Origin: a bacterium
Lineage (GTDB): Bacteria; Desulfobacterota; Binatia; HRBIN30; CADEER01
NCBI GenBank assembly: GCA_030430165.1
Contig: JAUIGL010000016.1
Coordinates: 1 to 64,000, forward strand
Length of the DNA: 64,000 nucleotides
Reading direction: 5' to 3'
Positions within the stretch are counted from its first letter, which is position 1, and each line of letters starts with the position of its first letter. Position numbers and translations under genes: made by a program. Below, one piece after another: positions 33,101 through 42,580 of this stretch. The notes beneath the pieces are model-generated. The model was not told where the DNA came from. It saw only the letters and a program-made list of their open reading frames with translations, and ran no database searches.

Positions 33101-34824
33101 TCGAGATCGCCGACCCCGCAATCGGCGATCTGACCGGTGACGGCGACGCCGCCGACACCGTGCTTTCCGTTCTCGACGCCGCCTCGGCGCAGCGCGTCGA
33201 CCTCTGCCCCGCCGACGCGGTCAGCGTCGCCGGCGGGGACGCGGCATTCCTGCGTCCGGAGAGCGCCGGACCTTCCCCCGCGTTGAGTGCTTGTCCGGCG
33301 GCCGACGCGGGCGATCTAAATCAGGACGGCGACGCCACGGACCGTGTCGTCCATCTGTGGAGCGGCGGCACCATCCGCAATCTAGAACGAGCCGCGACCT
33401 CTCTCGCCCTCACCGAGACCTTGCTGAGCGCGGCGGTCTCGGAGACAGACGACGGGAATCGCGATCTCAACGGCGACGGCGACAGCGACGACGCGGTAGC
33501 CCAGGTCTACTTCGACGGCCAGTGGCAGAACCTCGCGGTCGCCACCGATACGGTCAGCGCCGAGGGTGAGGTCGTCGGCCTGCTCACCGACGAGTCGTCG
33601 CAGGGCGACTCCGACCTCAACGACGACGGCGACCGCTCGGACCAGGTGCTACACGTCTACGACCTGCAGCGGCAGGAAGTCGCCAACACCGGTCAGGCGG
33701 CGAGCGACTTCGTCATCGGCACCAGTGGACTGGTCGCCTTTCGAACCTCGGAGCGCGAACAGGGAGCCCGCGACCTGAACGGCGACGGCGACAGCGACGA
33801 CGACGTTCTCCAAGTCTACGACGCGACGACCGGACGAGTCATCAACACCGCGCTCGCCGTGACGCCGTGCATGCTCGAAGCCTGCGACCCGCGCGTCCCG
33901 TATCGCGTGCTCGATGACACGGTAAAATTCCTGACCTTCGAAGCCGATCAGAACACGGATCTCAACGGCGACGGCGATCGCAACGACCTGGTCGTGCAGA
34001 TCTTCAACGCGCGCCGGGCTTGCCACACCGGCTCGATGGACGACACCTGCCACACCTTGGCCGCGACTACGGCCGGCGTCTGCACCAACACCGGCCGCCC
34101 CTGCACCAGCGACGAGGCCTGCGGCGGTGGCAGCTGCTTCGTGCCTCCCGGGGGATGCATTCGCGACCTCGGCACGCCGTGCACGGTCGAAGTTGCCAAT
34201 AGCTGCGGCGAGCTGGAGTTCTGCCAGCCCGCGGCCGCTACCCCCGGAGTCGGCACCTGCCGCCGGCGTGAAGGGCCCTGCCGCACCAATACGGATTGCT
34301 CGGCACCGGCGACCTGCAGCGACGGCGGACAGACGTTCAACCGCCTCGTCGCCCCGCTCGGCGCCGACGACAGCGGAGCCGCCGTCTTCACCGGGGTCGG
34401 CCGCTGCGTCGAAAGCTTCGGCACGGCCTGCTCCGACAACGACGACTGCAGCAACGGCGCCCATTGCGACGAGGGCACGTGCCGCCGCGATCACGGTCCC
34501 TGCCGGCGCGACGCCGACTGCCCGCCGCAATCGCTCTGCCGCCAGGAGCTCCTCCAGGCCACCGCCGAGGACCGCGACGGCGACGAGCTCCCCGACGCCT
34601 TCGACAACTGCCCGGACGTCGCCAACATTCTTCAAGAAGACCGGGACGGCGACGGCGTCGGCGACGCCTGCTCGGCCGCCCCGCCGGCGCCGGGGCCAGA
34701 CCGCGACGACGACAGTTGCGCCGTGGTGGCGCCGGGCACTGCGACGGGTGACTGGCTGTGGCTCACGATTGTCGCCGCCGCCGGCTGCGCGGCCACCCGC
34801 CGGACCCGCACCCGCGCACGGTGA
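30154..34824 (+). CDS. Giant secreted beta-propeller / Cys-rich protein with MYXO-CTERM-like tail
   Basis: 1556 residues, start TTG 30154. Signal peptide at 1-28 (basic start, LCLALLAP core, SA-AC cleavage). The middle (about 600-960) carries TolB/PD40-like propeller blades, for example DDGRYALFQSDAAGLVSGD and RDGRLVAFDSAATNLVAGD. From about 1045 to 1290, calcium-loop strings recur (DLNGDGDSDDAVAQV, DLNGDGDRNDLVVQI). Cys-rich blocks of the C-x5-C-x4-DC-x4-C type occur near 345 and 1300-1470. A thrombospondin type 3 repeat (DRDGDGVGDAC) ends the ectodomain. The last 36 residues contain one Cys (1522), a hydrophobic stretch (WLWLTIVAAAGCA) and an Arg tail, like the MYXO-CTERM sorting signal. 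It is probably displayed on the cell surface. Function unknown; 8 bases after the heme-oxygenase-like gene. Confidence 0.8.
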   Translation: MTPTKRSASLVVAKGLCLALLAPHGVSAACNVIPSAVSTFRGATGSLDRPFARPGDWVTLSLSGPCAGDAAPLPDSAALIVHIVFAPLGGEAPRLVALAESCQGVASESCGLPVTCFPAGPGQGFLSLDRLGDDALRFRLPDTDALLQAVDDDRTLSGPARVAVSEIGQQLPCQIVTSGCGSAAGLACVGALFAENGTCNGDPDPTFPHFTALPPANDYAALCTEPAFPSGPCTGTADEIRFTLDSVGNVLLPMDWRGIRVDRDAVPVARLLRASSNLEAFPGSGMALQVADMDSLGAYSPEGIKLPPLFDPQQNPDEPELATFFGSADAPETVLRLRRGAACVGGADSGRACSSDEDCADGTCNPGLFDFTSRTVAGSGPVVLRQGACFGGPNALAACADGASCPGGRCADFLLAALDPVPLDGLNQSDQVNAFVLEEAIPDPPRDFNGDGDVVDHVIKLGDRSTGVTRAIGSNDSEGRAIARVAQTPFSFPALAVVDDLVAFLEPEPLQGGLDANRNGLVLETNLRVYRLGDSDTTDLSPVPTIAADPEPLLDGSSLTISAGKVFFRRSEREGATAALAEQHWLGPPEGTTDSFLLFGSSQLSDDGRYALFQSDAAGLVSGDTNFTCDNDFDGTAEENCSDVFVLDRVTDSITRLSLAPDGSQLDSASSLAAVSANGRFVAFDTAAAVDDATTTAPLRYLYDREAGNSQQLPLTGIVQGVSNDGLVLVLECVPINADAERCEELLFDSANRATLRIATVFNEFPLVRIDQPFGGAITPDGRHVAFWSDLADPFAGTGGGDGGIFVLDRLTEQATLISISTEGNRANAAPYLAGLSRDGRLVAFDSAATNLVAGDTNGVFDVFVHDLLTASTKRVSVASDGSQAGLPGIYPLFSGARFRGGGDRMYFFHSADNLAPTGSGLTDSLIHDRRTGQTARIPIGRAAEQDSVEPILFGVSADETVRAFEICEAVEGSDNCRLGLRFEIADPAIGDLTGDGDAADTVLSVLDAASAQRVDLCPADAVSVAGGDAAFLRPESAGPSPALSACPAADAGDLNQDGDATDRVVHLWSGGTIRNLERAATSLALTETLLSAAVSETDDGNRDLNGDGDSDDAVAQVYFDGQWQNLAVATDTVSAEGEVVGLLTDESSQGDSDLNDDGDRSDQVLHVYDLQRQEVANTGQAASDFVIGTSGLVAFRTSEREQGARDLNGDGDSDDDVLQVYDATTGRVINTALAVTPCMLEACDPRVPYRVLDDTVKFLTFEADQNTDLNGDGDRNDLVVQIFNARRACHTGSMDDTCHTLAATTAGVCTNTGRPCTSDEACGGGSCFVPPGGCIRDLGTPCTVEVANSCGELEFCQPAAATPGVGTCRRREGPCRTNTDCSAPATCSDGGQTFNRLVAPLGADDSGAAVFTGVGRCVESFGTACSDNDDCSNGAHCDEGTCRRDHGPCRRDADCPPQSLCRQELLQATAEDRDGDELPDAFDNCPDVANILQEDRDGDGVGDACSAAPPAPGPDRDDDSCAVVAPGTATGDWLWLTIVAAAGCAATRRTRTRAR

Positions 34825-34850
34825 ACGTCCGCCGCCACGAGCCCAACCCA

Positions 34851-34940
34851 GTCATTCCGGCGCAAGCCGGAATCCACACTGACAACCCCGACGACAAAGG
34901 TTGGCCTCCATCGATGGATCCCGGATTTCGCCGGGGTGAC
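34851..34940. repeat. Extragenic palindromic repeat (GTCATTCCGGCG type)
   Basis: Left arm 34851-34876 (GTCATTCCGGCGCAAGCCGG and on) and right arm 34915-34940 (ending CGCCGGGGTGACG) are near-perfect inverse copies of about 26 bases. A partial extra copy of the right arm (CCCCGGATTTCGCCGGG) follows at about 34961. This matches a well-known class of dispersed extragenic repeats in GC-rich proteobacteria. It separates two convergent genes and may also terminate transcription. Confidence 0.75.
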
Positions 34941-34989
34941 GGCTCATCCGGCTAGCCCTACCCCGGATTTCGCCGGGCTGACGAGCTCG

Positions 34990-36684
34990 TCAGCGTTCCA
35001 TCTCGTAGGCGCCGCTCAACGGCGCCACCAGTTCCTCCCACACTCTGTCGTACCGCGCCTCGTCGTGAACCGCCTTGCGGATCATGCGCTGGCAGCACTC
35101 CATCTGCTTCTCCGTGCTCGACGGTTGGCTGTACAGCTGCAGCGCGAACTTCGACATGTCGCGCACCATGAAGTCGAAGATCTGGTCGAGGAGATGATCC
35201 GCAATCCCGTAGATCGGAGCGTTCTCGAGAATCAGCTGCGCGTACACCACCAGCGCGAAGATCTCGCCGCCGGCCAACAGAAAGGCGATGTCCTTCATCT
35301 GATCCGGCCCCGGCGGATCGCTGCTCAGCAGCTCGCGAAAGATCTCGGTCTGTTCGGCGAAGCGTTTGACGTTGGGCAGGTCGACCCCGGCAAAGGCGTT
35401 CCGATAGTCGTGGAACTGGATCTGACTCAACCCCTTGGTGCTCCCCTGATCGAACAGGAAATCGTCGTTGCGCGGCTCGTTCTGGGTCGCAACCGGAGGA
35501 TACTCGGCGGGGTCGAAGAAGAAGTTGGGCATGAACTTGACGATGAGCGCGATGTTGACGTGAACCGTCCCCTCCAGCTTCGGCAGCGCGCGGATGTCCA
35601 CCGCCGCCTGGCTGAAGTACATGTTCTTCTCGAAGCCCTTGGCGGCGATCGTATCCCAGATCAGGTTGATGACCTCTTCGCCCTGGGTGGTGACCTTCAT
35701 CTTCACCATCGGATTGTAGAGAAGGTAGCGACGGTCGGTGCTGGACGCAGCGCGCATGTAGTCGGCGGCGCGCAGCGCGAACAGTTTCATCGCGACCAGC
35801 CGGCAGTAGCCGTCGACGAAGTTCTGCCGCACGTGCGGGAAATCCGTCACGTGCATGTTGTAGAGGACCCGGTTCGACGCGTGGGTGATCGCCTCGTAGA
35901 GCGCGTGCGTGCAGATTCCGATCGACGCCCAGCCGAGGTTGTACTTGCCGAGGTTGACCGTGTTGAGCGCGGCGTCCCACGCACCGCGGCCGCGGTGCAT
36001 GATGTCGCCCTCGGTGACGGGATAGTCGCGCAGCTCGAACTCGGAGACGTAGTTCTGGCTGGCGACGACGTTCTGGATCAGCTCGTAATTGGCGTGACGC
36101 GGCTCGGCGGCGAAGAAGACGTACTCGTCGGTGCCGTCGATGCGGCCGAAGGTCGACACGATCGCCGCCTCGTTGCCGTTGCCGATGTAGTACTTGCGCC
36201 CGTTGGCGCGCCATCCGTCGCCGTCCGCTGTGAGGATCATGTCGGTCGAGTAGATGTCGGCCCCGTGCGCCTTCTCCGACAGGCCGAATGCGAAGATCCC
36301 GCCGTCCTCGAGCGCTTGGGCGGCGCGGCGCCGGATCCCGTCGTTGCCGGTCATCCAGATCGGCCCGAGCCCGAGCACCGAAACCTGCCAGGTGTACCAG
36401 TACTGCAATCCGTAAAAGCCGAGAATCTCGGCGAACTCGCAGTTGCGCCAGGTGTCCCAGCGGGCGTCGGCCGCCCCTTCTCCCGCCGGGGCGCACATCG
36501 TCGCGAAGATCCGGTGCTCCTTCACGAACTCGAGGAAGTCGGAGTACCACACTCGGTCGTAGTAGTCGGCGAGCAGCTTGTCCTTGCCCTTGCGCTCGAA
36601 GAAGTCGATCGTCTGCCGCATCACCTCGGCCGAACGGTCGTCGGAGTAGCGGCTCGCGTGCTGCTTCGGGTTCAACAGGATCAT
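34990..36684 (-). CDS. Acyl-CoA dehydrogenase family protein
   Basis: 564 residues, longer than the ~380 of simple ACADs, with a C-terminal helical extension of about 150 residues as in very-long-chain types. The beta-domain is recognisable at GIFAFGLSEKAHGADIYSTD, where SEKAHGAD stands in for the usual TEPxxGSD, and WRANGRKYYIGNGN. The C-terminal domain includes NLGKYNLGWASIGICTHAL and LPKLEGTVHVNIALIVKFM. It would dehydrogenate an acyl-CoA with FAD; the altered TEP motif suggests an unusual substrate. TAGGAGGTACCG precedes ATG 36684, 70 bases after the kinase stop, so it is probably the second gene of a kinase-ACAD operon. Confidence 0.8.
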   Translation of the reverse strand: MILLNPKQHASRYSDDRSAEVMRQTIDFFERKGKDKLLADYYDRVWYSDFLEFVKEHRIFATMCAPAGEGAADARWDTWRNCEFAEILGFYGLQYWYTWQVSVLGLGPIWMTGNDGIRRRAAQALEDGGIFAFGLSEKAHGADIYSTDMILTADGDGWRANGRKYYIGNGNEAAIVSTFGRIDGTDEYVFFAAEPRHANYELIQNVVASQNYVSEFELRDYPVTEGDIMHRGRGAWDAALNTVNLGKYNLGWASIGICTHALYEAITHASNRVLYNMHVTDFPHVRQNFVDGYCRLVAMKLFALRAADYMRAASSTDRRYLLYNPMVKMKVTTQGEEVINLIWDTIAAKGFEKNMYFSQAAVDIRALPKLEGTVHVNIALIVKFMPNFFFDPAEYPPVATQNEPRNDDFLFDQGSTKGLSQIQFHDYRNAFAGVDLPNVKRFAEQTEIFRELLSSDPPGPDQMKDIAFLLAGGEIFALVVYAQLILENAPIYGIADHLLDQIFDFMVRDMSKFALQLYSQPSSTEKQMECCQRMIRKAVHDEARYDRVWEELVAPLSGAYEMER

Positions 36685-36754
36685 CGGTACCTCCTAGCGA
36701 AGAGGTGCCGGTATCGCACGGCAGCTCGGACACTGTCGAGCGAGCAACCCTCGC

Positions 36755-37828
36755 TCAAACCAGAAACTCCTCGCTGCCGAGGTCGATTGCGTGGCGCGCA
36801 TGGCGCCGTGCCATCGCCGTGAACATCGCGTCGCCGCGCTCGGTGCGCTGCACCATCGGCGCGGCGATCACCGTCACGGCGAAGCCGGCGAACACACCGC
36901 GGCGGTAGTCGTGCCAGCAGCGATCGGCCGGGTAGTCGCCGACGCCCGCTTCGACCAGCGCCCGGTGGTATTCGCCGACGATGTCGCGCTCGACCTGGCG
37001 GCGCTCCTGCGCCAGCAGCCCGGAGCCGAGAAAGTAGGCGACGTCGTTGAGCGGGCTGCCGACCATCAAGCTCTGCCAGTCGACCGCGGTCACGCGCGGC
37101 GGGCTGAGCGCGTCGTCGATCAGCAGATTGTCCAGCCGGTAGTCGACGTGGACCACCGCGAAGTAGTCGCCGAGCGACTCGAAGGGAGGCCCCTGGCACT
37201 CCGCCACCCGCTCGAGTATCGCGATCTCGTCGGCGGCGAGCGACGCCGCGTAGCGATCGAGGAAGGCCGGCAACTGCGCCTGGTAGAAGACGCGGCCGAG
37301 TTGCGCGGTCTCTGCCGTCGGACTGCCGAGCCAGTCGAGCTCGAGCAGGTCGCGGTCGCCCCAGGTCGGAGCGTGCAGCCCAACCAGCTCGCGCACCGCC
37401 GCCGCGGCGACCGGCACCGAGCAACCTGCCAGCTGATCGCCTTGCACCGCCGGCGCCGCGTCGCCGAGCAGCAGCAGGTGCTCCGGACCGTCGCCCTGGA
37501 TTTCGGCGAAATAGCAGCGCGGAGTGCGGATACCGACCTTCGGCTGGAGGTCGCGGTAGAACGAGACTTCCTTGAGGAAGTTGTGCAGCTGCACGCCGGT
37601 CAGCCGGCTCTGCGGATCTTCCGACGGCCCCTTGGCAACCAGCGTTCGCGGCACTCCCTCGGCGTCTCCGTGCAGCTCGAGCTGGTAGCGGACACAGCGG
37701 CCGACCTGTCCCGTGCCGATGTCGGCGGCGCTCAGCGACCGCACCTCGACGCCCTCATGTCCCGACTCGCGAAGGCGCTCGGTGACGAACTCCGGAGTCA
37801 ACTCGCCAGGGTTGGGAATCGCATTCAT
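36755..37828 (-). CDS. Small-molecule phosphotransferase (APH / ecdysteroid-kinase-like)
   Basis: 357 residues of the aminoglycoside phosphotransferase / ecdysteroid-kinase-like superfamily. Conserved parts: Lys66 in TLVAKG, a Glu in NFLKEVSFYRDL (ATP site partner), the Brenner motif HVDYRLDN (His227, catalytic Asp229, Asn234) and the metal-binding Asp250 in TAVDWQS. These enzymes phosphorylate hydroxyl groups on small molecules, including steroids. In bacteria many sit next to acyl-CoA dehydrogenases, as here. Start ATG 37828 was chosen because the preceding 74 codons of open frame are not protein-like. A role in phosphorylating a hydroxylated intermediate (fatty or steroidal alcohol) is plausible but inferred. 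Confidence 0.78.
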   Translation of the reverse strand: MNAIPNPGELTPEFVTERLRESGHEGVEVRSLSAADIGTGQVGRCVRYQLELHGDAEGVPRTLVAKGPSEDPQSRLTGVQLHNFLKEVSFYRDLQPKVGIRTPRCYFAEIQGDGPEHLLLLGDAAPAVQGDQLAGCSVPVAAAAVRELVGLHAPTWGDRDLLELDWLGSPTAETAQLGRVFYQAQLPAFLDRYAASLAADEIAILERVAECQGPPFESLGDYFAVVHVDYRLDNLLIDDALSPPRVTAVDWQSLMVGSPLNDVAYFLGSGLLAQERRQVERDIVGEYHRALVEAGVGDYPADRCWHDYRRGVFAGFAVTVIAAPMVQRTERGDAMFTAMARRHARHAIDLGSEEFLV

Positions 37829-38082
37829 CGAGCTAGAGGCCTGGCCAGAAAGTGGCTTCGGAGCGAAAATCGTCGGCCGCCGCGAGCGCAAGGAGGTGGG
37901 CGCGACGGCGTATCGGGCGGTACGTCGAGCGCTCGGCGACGCAGCGATGGCGGATGGATGGCGATTTGCAGCAGGAGTCCATGTTTCGGCCAGGCCTCTA
38001 GGCCTATCACCTCGAAGCTGGCCGACGCGAGGGTCCGATCGCGCTCCCATTCAGAAGCTCACTGCTCAGAATCTCACTGCTG

Positions 38083-38184
38083 GTGGATGAGTGCCCCGAA
38101 ATCGACGGCGACGGCGATCGGTTGGTCACGGTTGCCGAGCTGATTCGCGCCGTGAACGCCGCGCTCTTCGGTTGTGTCGGATGA
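38083..38184 (+). pseudogene. Isolated EF-hand/dockerin-like C-terminal remnant
   Basis: From GTG 38083 a 33-codon frame reads VDECPEIDGDGDRLVTVAE, then LIRAVNAALFGCVG, then stop. The D-x-D-G-D-x-D...E calcium loop followed by ELIRAVNAAL and a paired Cys is the pattern that ends many exported dockerin-like proteins. The frame continues upstream to a TAG at 37999-38001 without protein-like sequence or a ribosome site. It is therefore most likely the tail of a deleted exported-protein gene. The remainder of 37829-38223 shows nothing else I can support. Confidence 0.6.
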
Positions 38185-38223
38185 TCGAGCCCGCGAGCAC
38201 GCCGCGGGGGAAGCCCTTTTGCC

Positions 38224-40437
38224 CTACTCCCCTTCGGGCGCCAGCACGATCACGCTGAGCGGAGGCAGCCCCAGGCACATCGACTGATCGCGGCCGTGGC
38301 AGGGTTGCGGCTCGGTTTCGACCGCGGTCGGCGTCGCAAAGTCGCTACCGCCGTAGCGCGCTTCGTCGCTGCAGAAGATCCGCCGGTAGCGGCCCGCCGC
38401 CGGCGCGCCGATGCGGTAGTCCTGGTGCGGCGTCGGCGTCAGATTCATGACGACGACGAGGTGCCCCGAGGCGTCGCGCCTCTCGAACGAGTACACCGAC
38501 TTCTCTTCGTCCTGGGAGTCGATCCAGGCGAAGCCGGCCGGGTCCGGATCCTCCCCCCACAGGCTCGACTGCTCGCGGTACAGATGGAGCAGATCGCGCA
38601 GGAAGACGGCCATCGCCGCGTGCGCCGGGTCGTCCGCGAGGTGCCAGTCGAGACTCTGGTCGACGTTCCACTCGCGCTCGGGGGCCAGCTCGGTGCCCAT
38701 GAACATCAGCGCCTTGCCCGGCCGCAACACCTGGTACGACAACAGCGCTCGCAGGTTGGCGAGCTGTTGCCAGCGATCGCCCGGCATCTTGTTCAGCAGC
38801 GAACCTTTGCCGTGCACCACCTCGTCGTGCGACAGCGGGCTGACGAAACGCTCGCTGTACTCGTAGACCATGGAGAAGGTCAGCTCCTGCTGGTGGTGCC
38901 GGCGGTAGATCGGGTCGCGCTGGAAGTACACCAGGGTGTCGTGCATCCAGCCCATGTTCCACTTGAAATCGAAGCCGAGGCCGCCTTCGGCGACCGGCCG
39001 CGTGACGCCCGTCCAGGAAGTCGATTCTTCGGCGATGACGACGGCGCCGGGCACTTCTTCGGAAACCGCGCGGTTGGTCTGGCGCAGGAACTCGATCGCG
39101 TCGAGGTTCTCGCGCCCGCCTTCGCGGTTGGGCAGCCACTCTCCCGCCTTGCGGCTGTAGTCGAGGTAGAGCATCGAGGCGACGGCGTCGACGCGCAGCC
39201 CGTCGAAATGGAACTCCTGCAGCCAGTACAGCGCGTTGGCGACGAGAAAGTTTCGCACCTCGTTGCGCTCGTAGTTGAAGATCAGCGTCCCCCAATCGGG
39301 ATGCTCGCCACGCCGCGGGTCGTCGTGCTCGTAGAGCGCGGTGCCGTCGAACCGGCGCAGCGAGAAGTCGTCCTTCGGGAAGTGCGCCGGCACCCAATCG
39401 AGGAACACTCCGAGACCGGCGGCGTGCATCGTGTCGACGAAGAAGCGCAGATCGTCGGGCGAACCGTAGCGCGCCGTCGGCGCATAGTAGCCGGTCACCT
39501 GGTAGCCCCAGCTCGGGTAGAAGGCGTGCTCAGCGATCGGCAGCAGCTCGACGTGGGTGAACCCGAGATCGGAGGCGTGCGCAGCGATCCGCGGCGCCAG
39601 CTCGCGGTAGGTGAGCATGCGGTTGCCCTGCTCGACCGACCGCGCCCACGAGCCGAGGTGCACCTCGTAGATCGCGACCGGGGCGCGCGCCAGATCGATC
39701 TCGTGGCGGCGCTCCATCCAGGCGCGATCGCCCCACTGGTACGCCGACGCGGCGACGATCGAGTTGGTGCCCGACGGCACTTCCATGGCGCGCGCCAGGG
39801 GATCGGTCTTGCTGCGCAGGGCGCCATCGCGAGTGCGCAGCTCGTACTTGTAGTGTGCCCCGGCTGACACACCGGGAACGAAGAGCTCGAACACTCCGCT
39901 GTCGCCGCGCGCAACCATCGGCAGCAGCCGTCCATCCCAGGCGCAGAAGTCGCCGACGACGCTGACTCGGCATGCGTTCGGCGCCCACACTGCAAAGCGG
40001 GTTCCGGCGACGCCGTCGACTTCCATCGGACGGGCGCCGAGAACTTCCCACAGACGCCGGTGCCGCCCCTCGCCGATCAGGTGCAGGTCGAGATCGCCAA
40101 GCGTCGGCGCAAAGCCGTAGGGGTCGTGCCGCGTCCAGTCGTTGCCGTCGTCGAAGGCAAACGAGATGCGATACGGGCCTTCCGCGGCGGCCGCGCGGTA
40201 CAGCCCGAAGAGGCCCTCGCCGAGCGCCAGCATCGCCTCCTCCTCACCGCCTCGGCCGAGCAGCCGCGCCGACACGGCGTCCGGGTGAAAAGCGCGCACA
40301 CACCAACCGGACTTGCGTCCGATGCGAGCCGGGTGGCGCCCGAGGATCGCGTTCGGCGTCGCGCTCTCCCCCGAGCGCAACGCGCGAATGGCCTCGGGCG
40401 AAACACCCTGCAGAAGATCGGCGGCAGCGTCGCTCAC
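38224..40437 (-). CDS. glgB: 1,4-alpha-glucan branching enzyme
   Basis: 737 residues, GH13 subfamily 9, cytoplasmic. It cuts alpha-1,4 chains and re-attaches them as alpha-1,6 branches. Two N-terminal modules come first (about 20-125 and CBM48 at 140-230), then the barrel with IYEVHLGSWAR (256-266), nucleophile Asp417 in FDGLRVDAVASML, acid Glu470 in VIAEESTSW, and the later Asp in PLSHDEVVHGKGS. The GTG start at 40437 overlaps the GlgX stop by 4 bases (GTGA), implying translational coupling. Last gene of the glgE-treS/mak-glgX-glgB operon, where it would branch the polymer made by GlgE. Confidence 0.97.
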   Translation of the reverse strand: MSDAAADLLQGVSPEAIRALRSGESATPNAILGRHPARIGRKSGWCVRAFHPDAVSARLLGRGGEEEAMLALGEGLFGLYRAAAAEGPYRISFAFDDGNDWTRHDPYGFAPTLGDLDLHLIGEGRHRRLWEVLGARPMEVDGVAGTRFAVWAPNACRVSVVGDFCAWDGRLLPMVARGDSGVFELFVPGVSAGAHYKYELRTRDGALRSKTDPLARAMEVPSGTNSIVAASAYQWGDRAWMERRHEIDLARAPVAIYEVHLGSWARSVEQGNRMLTYRELAPRIAAHASDLGFTHVELLPIAEHAFYPSWGYQVTGYYAPTARYGSPDDLRFFVDTMHAAGLGVFLDWVPAHFPKDDFSLRRFDGTALYEHDDPRRGEHPDWGTLIFNYERNEVRNFLVANALYWLQEFHFDGLRVDAVASMLYLDYSRKAGEWLPNREGGRENLDAIEFLRQTNRAVSEEVPGAVVIAEESTSWTGVTRPVAEGGLGFDFKWNMGWMHDTLVYFQRDPIYRRHHQQELTFSMVYEYSERFVSPLSHDEVVHGKGSLLNKMPGDRWQQLANLRALLSYQVLRPGKALMFMGTELAPEREWNVDQSLDWHLADDPAHAAMAVFLRDLLHLYREQSSLWGEDPDPAGFAWIDSQDEEKSVYSFERRDASGHLVVVMNLTPTPHQDYRIGAPAAGRYRRIFCSDEARYGGSDFATPTAVETEPQPCHGRDQSMCLGLPPLSVIVLAPEGE

Positions 40438-42580
40438 AACGCATCCTCGCGCTGCAACAGGGCGAGCGACCGAGCCGCCAGCTGGAGGCCACCGTCCTCC
40501 ACCGCCAGCGCCTCACCGTCCACGGTGTACAGAGCGGTCGCCCACACTCCTTCGATCAGCCCCTTGGGCAGGCGGAAACGACACGCTTCCGAGCCGGCGT
40601 TGAGAATGAGAATCGTCGAGCGTCCGGTGGTCGGCCGACCGCGCTCGTCGACTTCATCCGCCGCTTCGCCGGGGATCCACATCCCCAAGATCGAGCTCGC
40701 CGCGTCGCTCCAGTCGCCGCGCTTCATTTCGCGGCCGTCCGGGTGCAGCCACATGACGTCCTTCGCTGCACGCTTGCCGAGACGCCTACCCGAGAAAAAG
40801 CGGCGCCGGCGGAAGGCGGGGTTCTCGTGGCGCAAGTCGATGACACGGCGGGTGAAGTCGAGCTGGGCGCGCGCTTCGTCGTCGAGATCCCAGCGCACCC
40901 AGCTGGTCTCGTTGTCCTGGCAGTAGGCGTTGTTGTTCCCCGCCTGGCTGCGTCGCATCTCGTCGCCGTGCGCCAGCATCGGCACCCCTTGCGAGAAGGC
41001 GAGCGTGGCCAGCATGTTGCGAATGTCCTGGGCGCGCGCCACCCGAATCGATTCAACGTCCGACGGACCTTCCTCGCCACAGTTCCAGGACCAATTGCCG
41101 TCGTCTCCGTCGCTGTTGTGCCATCCGTTGGCGTCGTTGTGCTTGTACTCGTACGAAACGAGATCGTTCAGAGTGAAACCGTCGTGGCAGGTGACGTAGT
41201 TGATGCTCGCCTGGGGGCGGCGCCCGTTGTGCTCGAAGAGATCGGCCGACCCCGACAGCCGCGACGCGAGCTCCGGCAGCTGACCGTCGTCGCCGCGCCA
41301 GAAGCGCCGCGCCGTCTGCTTGTAGGCGCCGTTCCATTCCGCCCAGGCTTCGGGGAAACCCCCCAGCCGATAGCCGTGGTTGCCGAGATCCCACGGCTCG
41401 GCGATCAGCTTCACCCCGGAAAGAACCGGATCCTGCTGCAGCGCTGCGAAGAAACGCGCGGTCGGGTCGAACTCGCCGGGATCGCGGCCGAGGCTGACCG
41501 CCAGATCGAAGCGGAAGCCGTCGACGTGCATCTCCGTCACCCAGTAGCGCAGGCTGTCCAGCACCAGCTGGAGCACGTTCGGGTCGCCGACGTTCAGCGT
41601 ATTGCCGCAACCGGTCGTGTCGAAGTAGTAGCGACCGCCGTCCGCAACCAGACGATAGTACGACGCATTGTCGATGCCGCGAAAACTGATCGTCGGTCCG
41701 AGCCGGTTCCCTTCGCCGGTGTGGTTGTAGACGACGTCGAGCAGCACCTCGATGTCGGCCTGGTGAAACGTCTTGACCATCGCCTTGAACTCCGCGACCT
41801 GCGACCCACCGGTCCCGGAGGAAGCGAAGCGCGCGTCGGGCGCGAAGAAGCCGATCGTGTTGTAGCCCCAGTAGTTGACCAGACCGCGCTCACTCAGGTG
41901 CGGCTCGCTGACCGCCTGCTGGACCGGCAGCAGCTCGACCGCGGTCACGCCGAGCGAGCGCAGGTGGGCGATCACCGGGTCGGAGGCCAGGCCGAGGTAG
42001 GTCCCGCGCAGGTGCTCCGGCACCTCGGGGTGCAGCGCGGTCATGCCTTTGACGTGGCACTCGTAGATGACGGTCTGCGTCCACGGCGTGTGCGGGCGGC
42101 GGTCGCCGTCCCAGGGGAACGCCCCATCGGTCACCACACAGCGCGGCATCGCCGCGAGGTTGTCGGCTCCGCTGAACGACAGGTCCTCGTCGCGGTGCCC
42201 CGTCTCGTAGCCGAACAACGCCTTTGACGGCTGGATCGAGCCGGTGATCGCGCGCGCGTACGGGTCGAGCAGCAGCTTGTTGGGGTTGAAGCGATGGCCC
42301 TGCTCGGGATCGTACTCGCCCTCGACCCGGTAGCCGTAGAGCTGACCGGGCAGCAGCTCTGGCACGTATCCATGCCAGACCGGACCCGACTTCTCGCGCA
42401 GGCGCACGCGGCGTTCGCCGCCGCCCGCGGCGTCGAACAAACAGAGCTCGACGCCAGAGGCGTTGCGCGAAAAGATCGCGAAGTTGACGCCGCCGCCGTC
42501 CCAGGTCGCGCCCAACGGCGCCGGCGACCCGGGCCAGACCTGGATCGTATCGCTCCCCCGCGCCCTGCCCCTGCCCGAGC

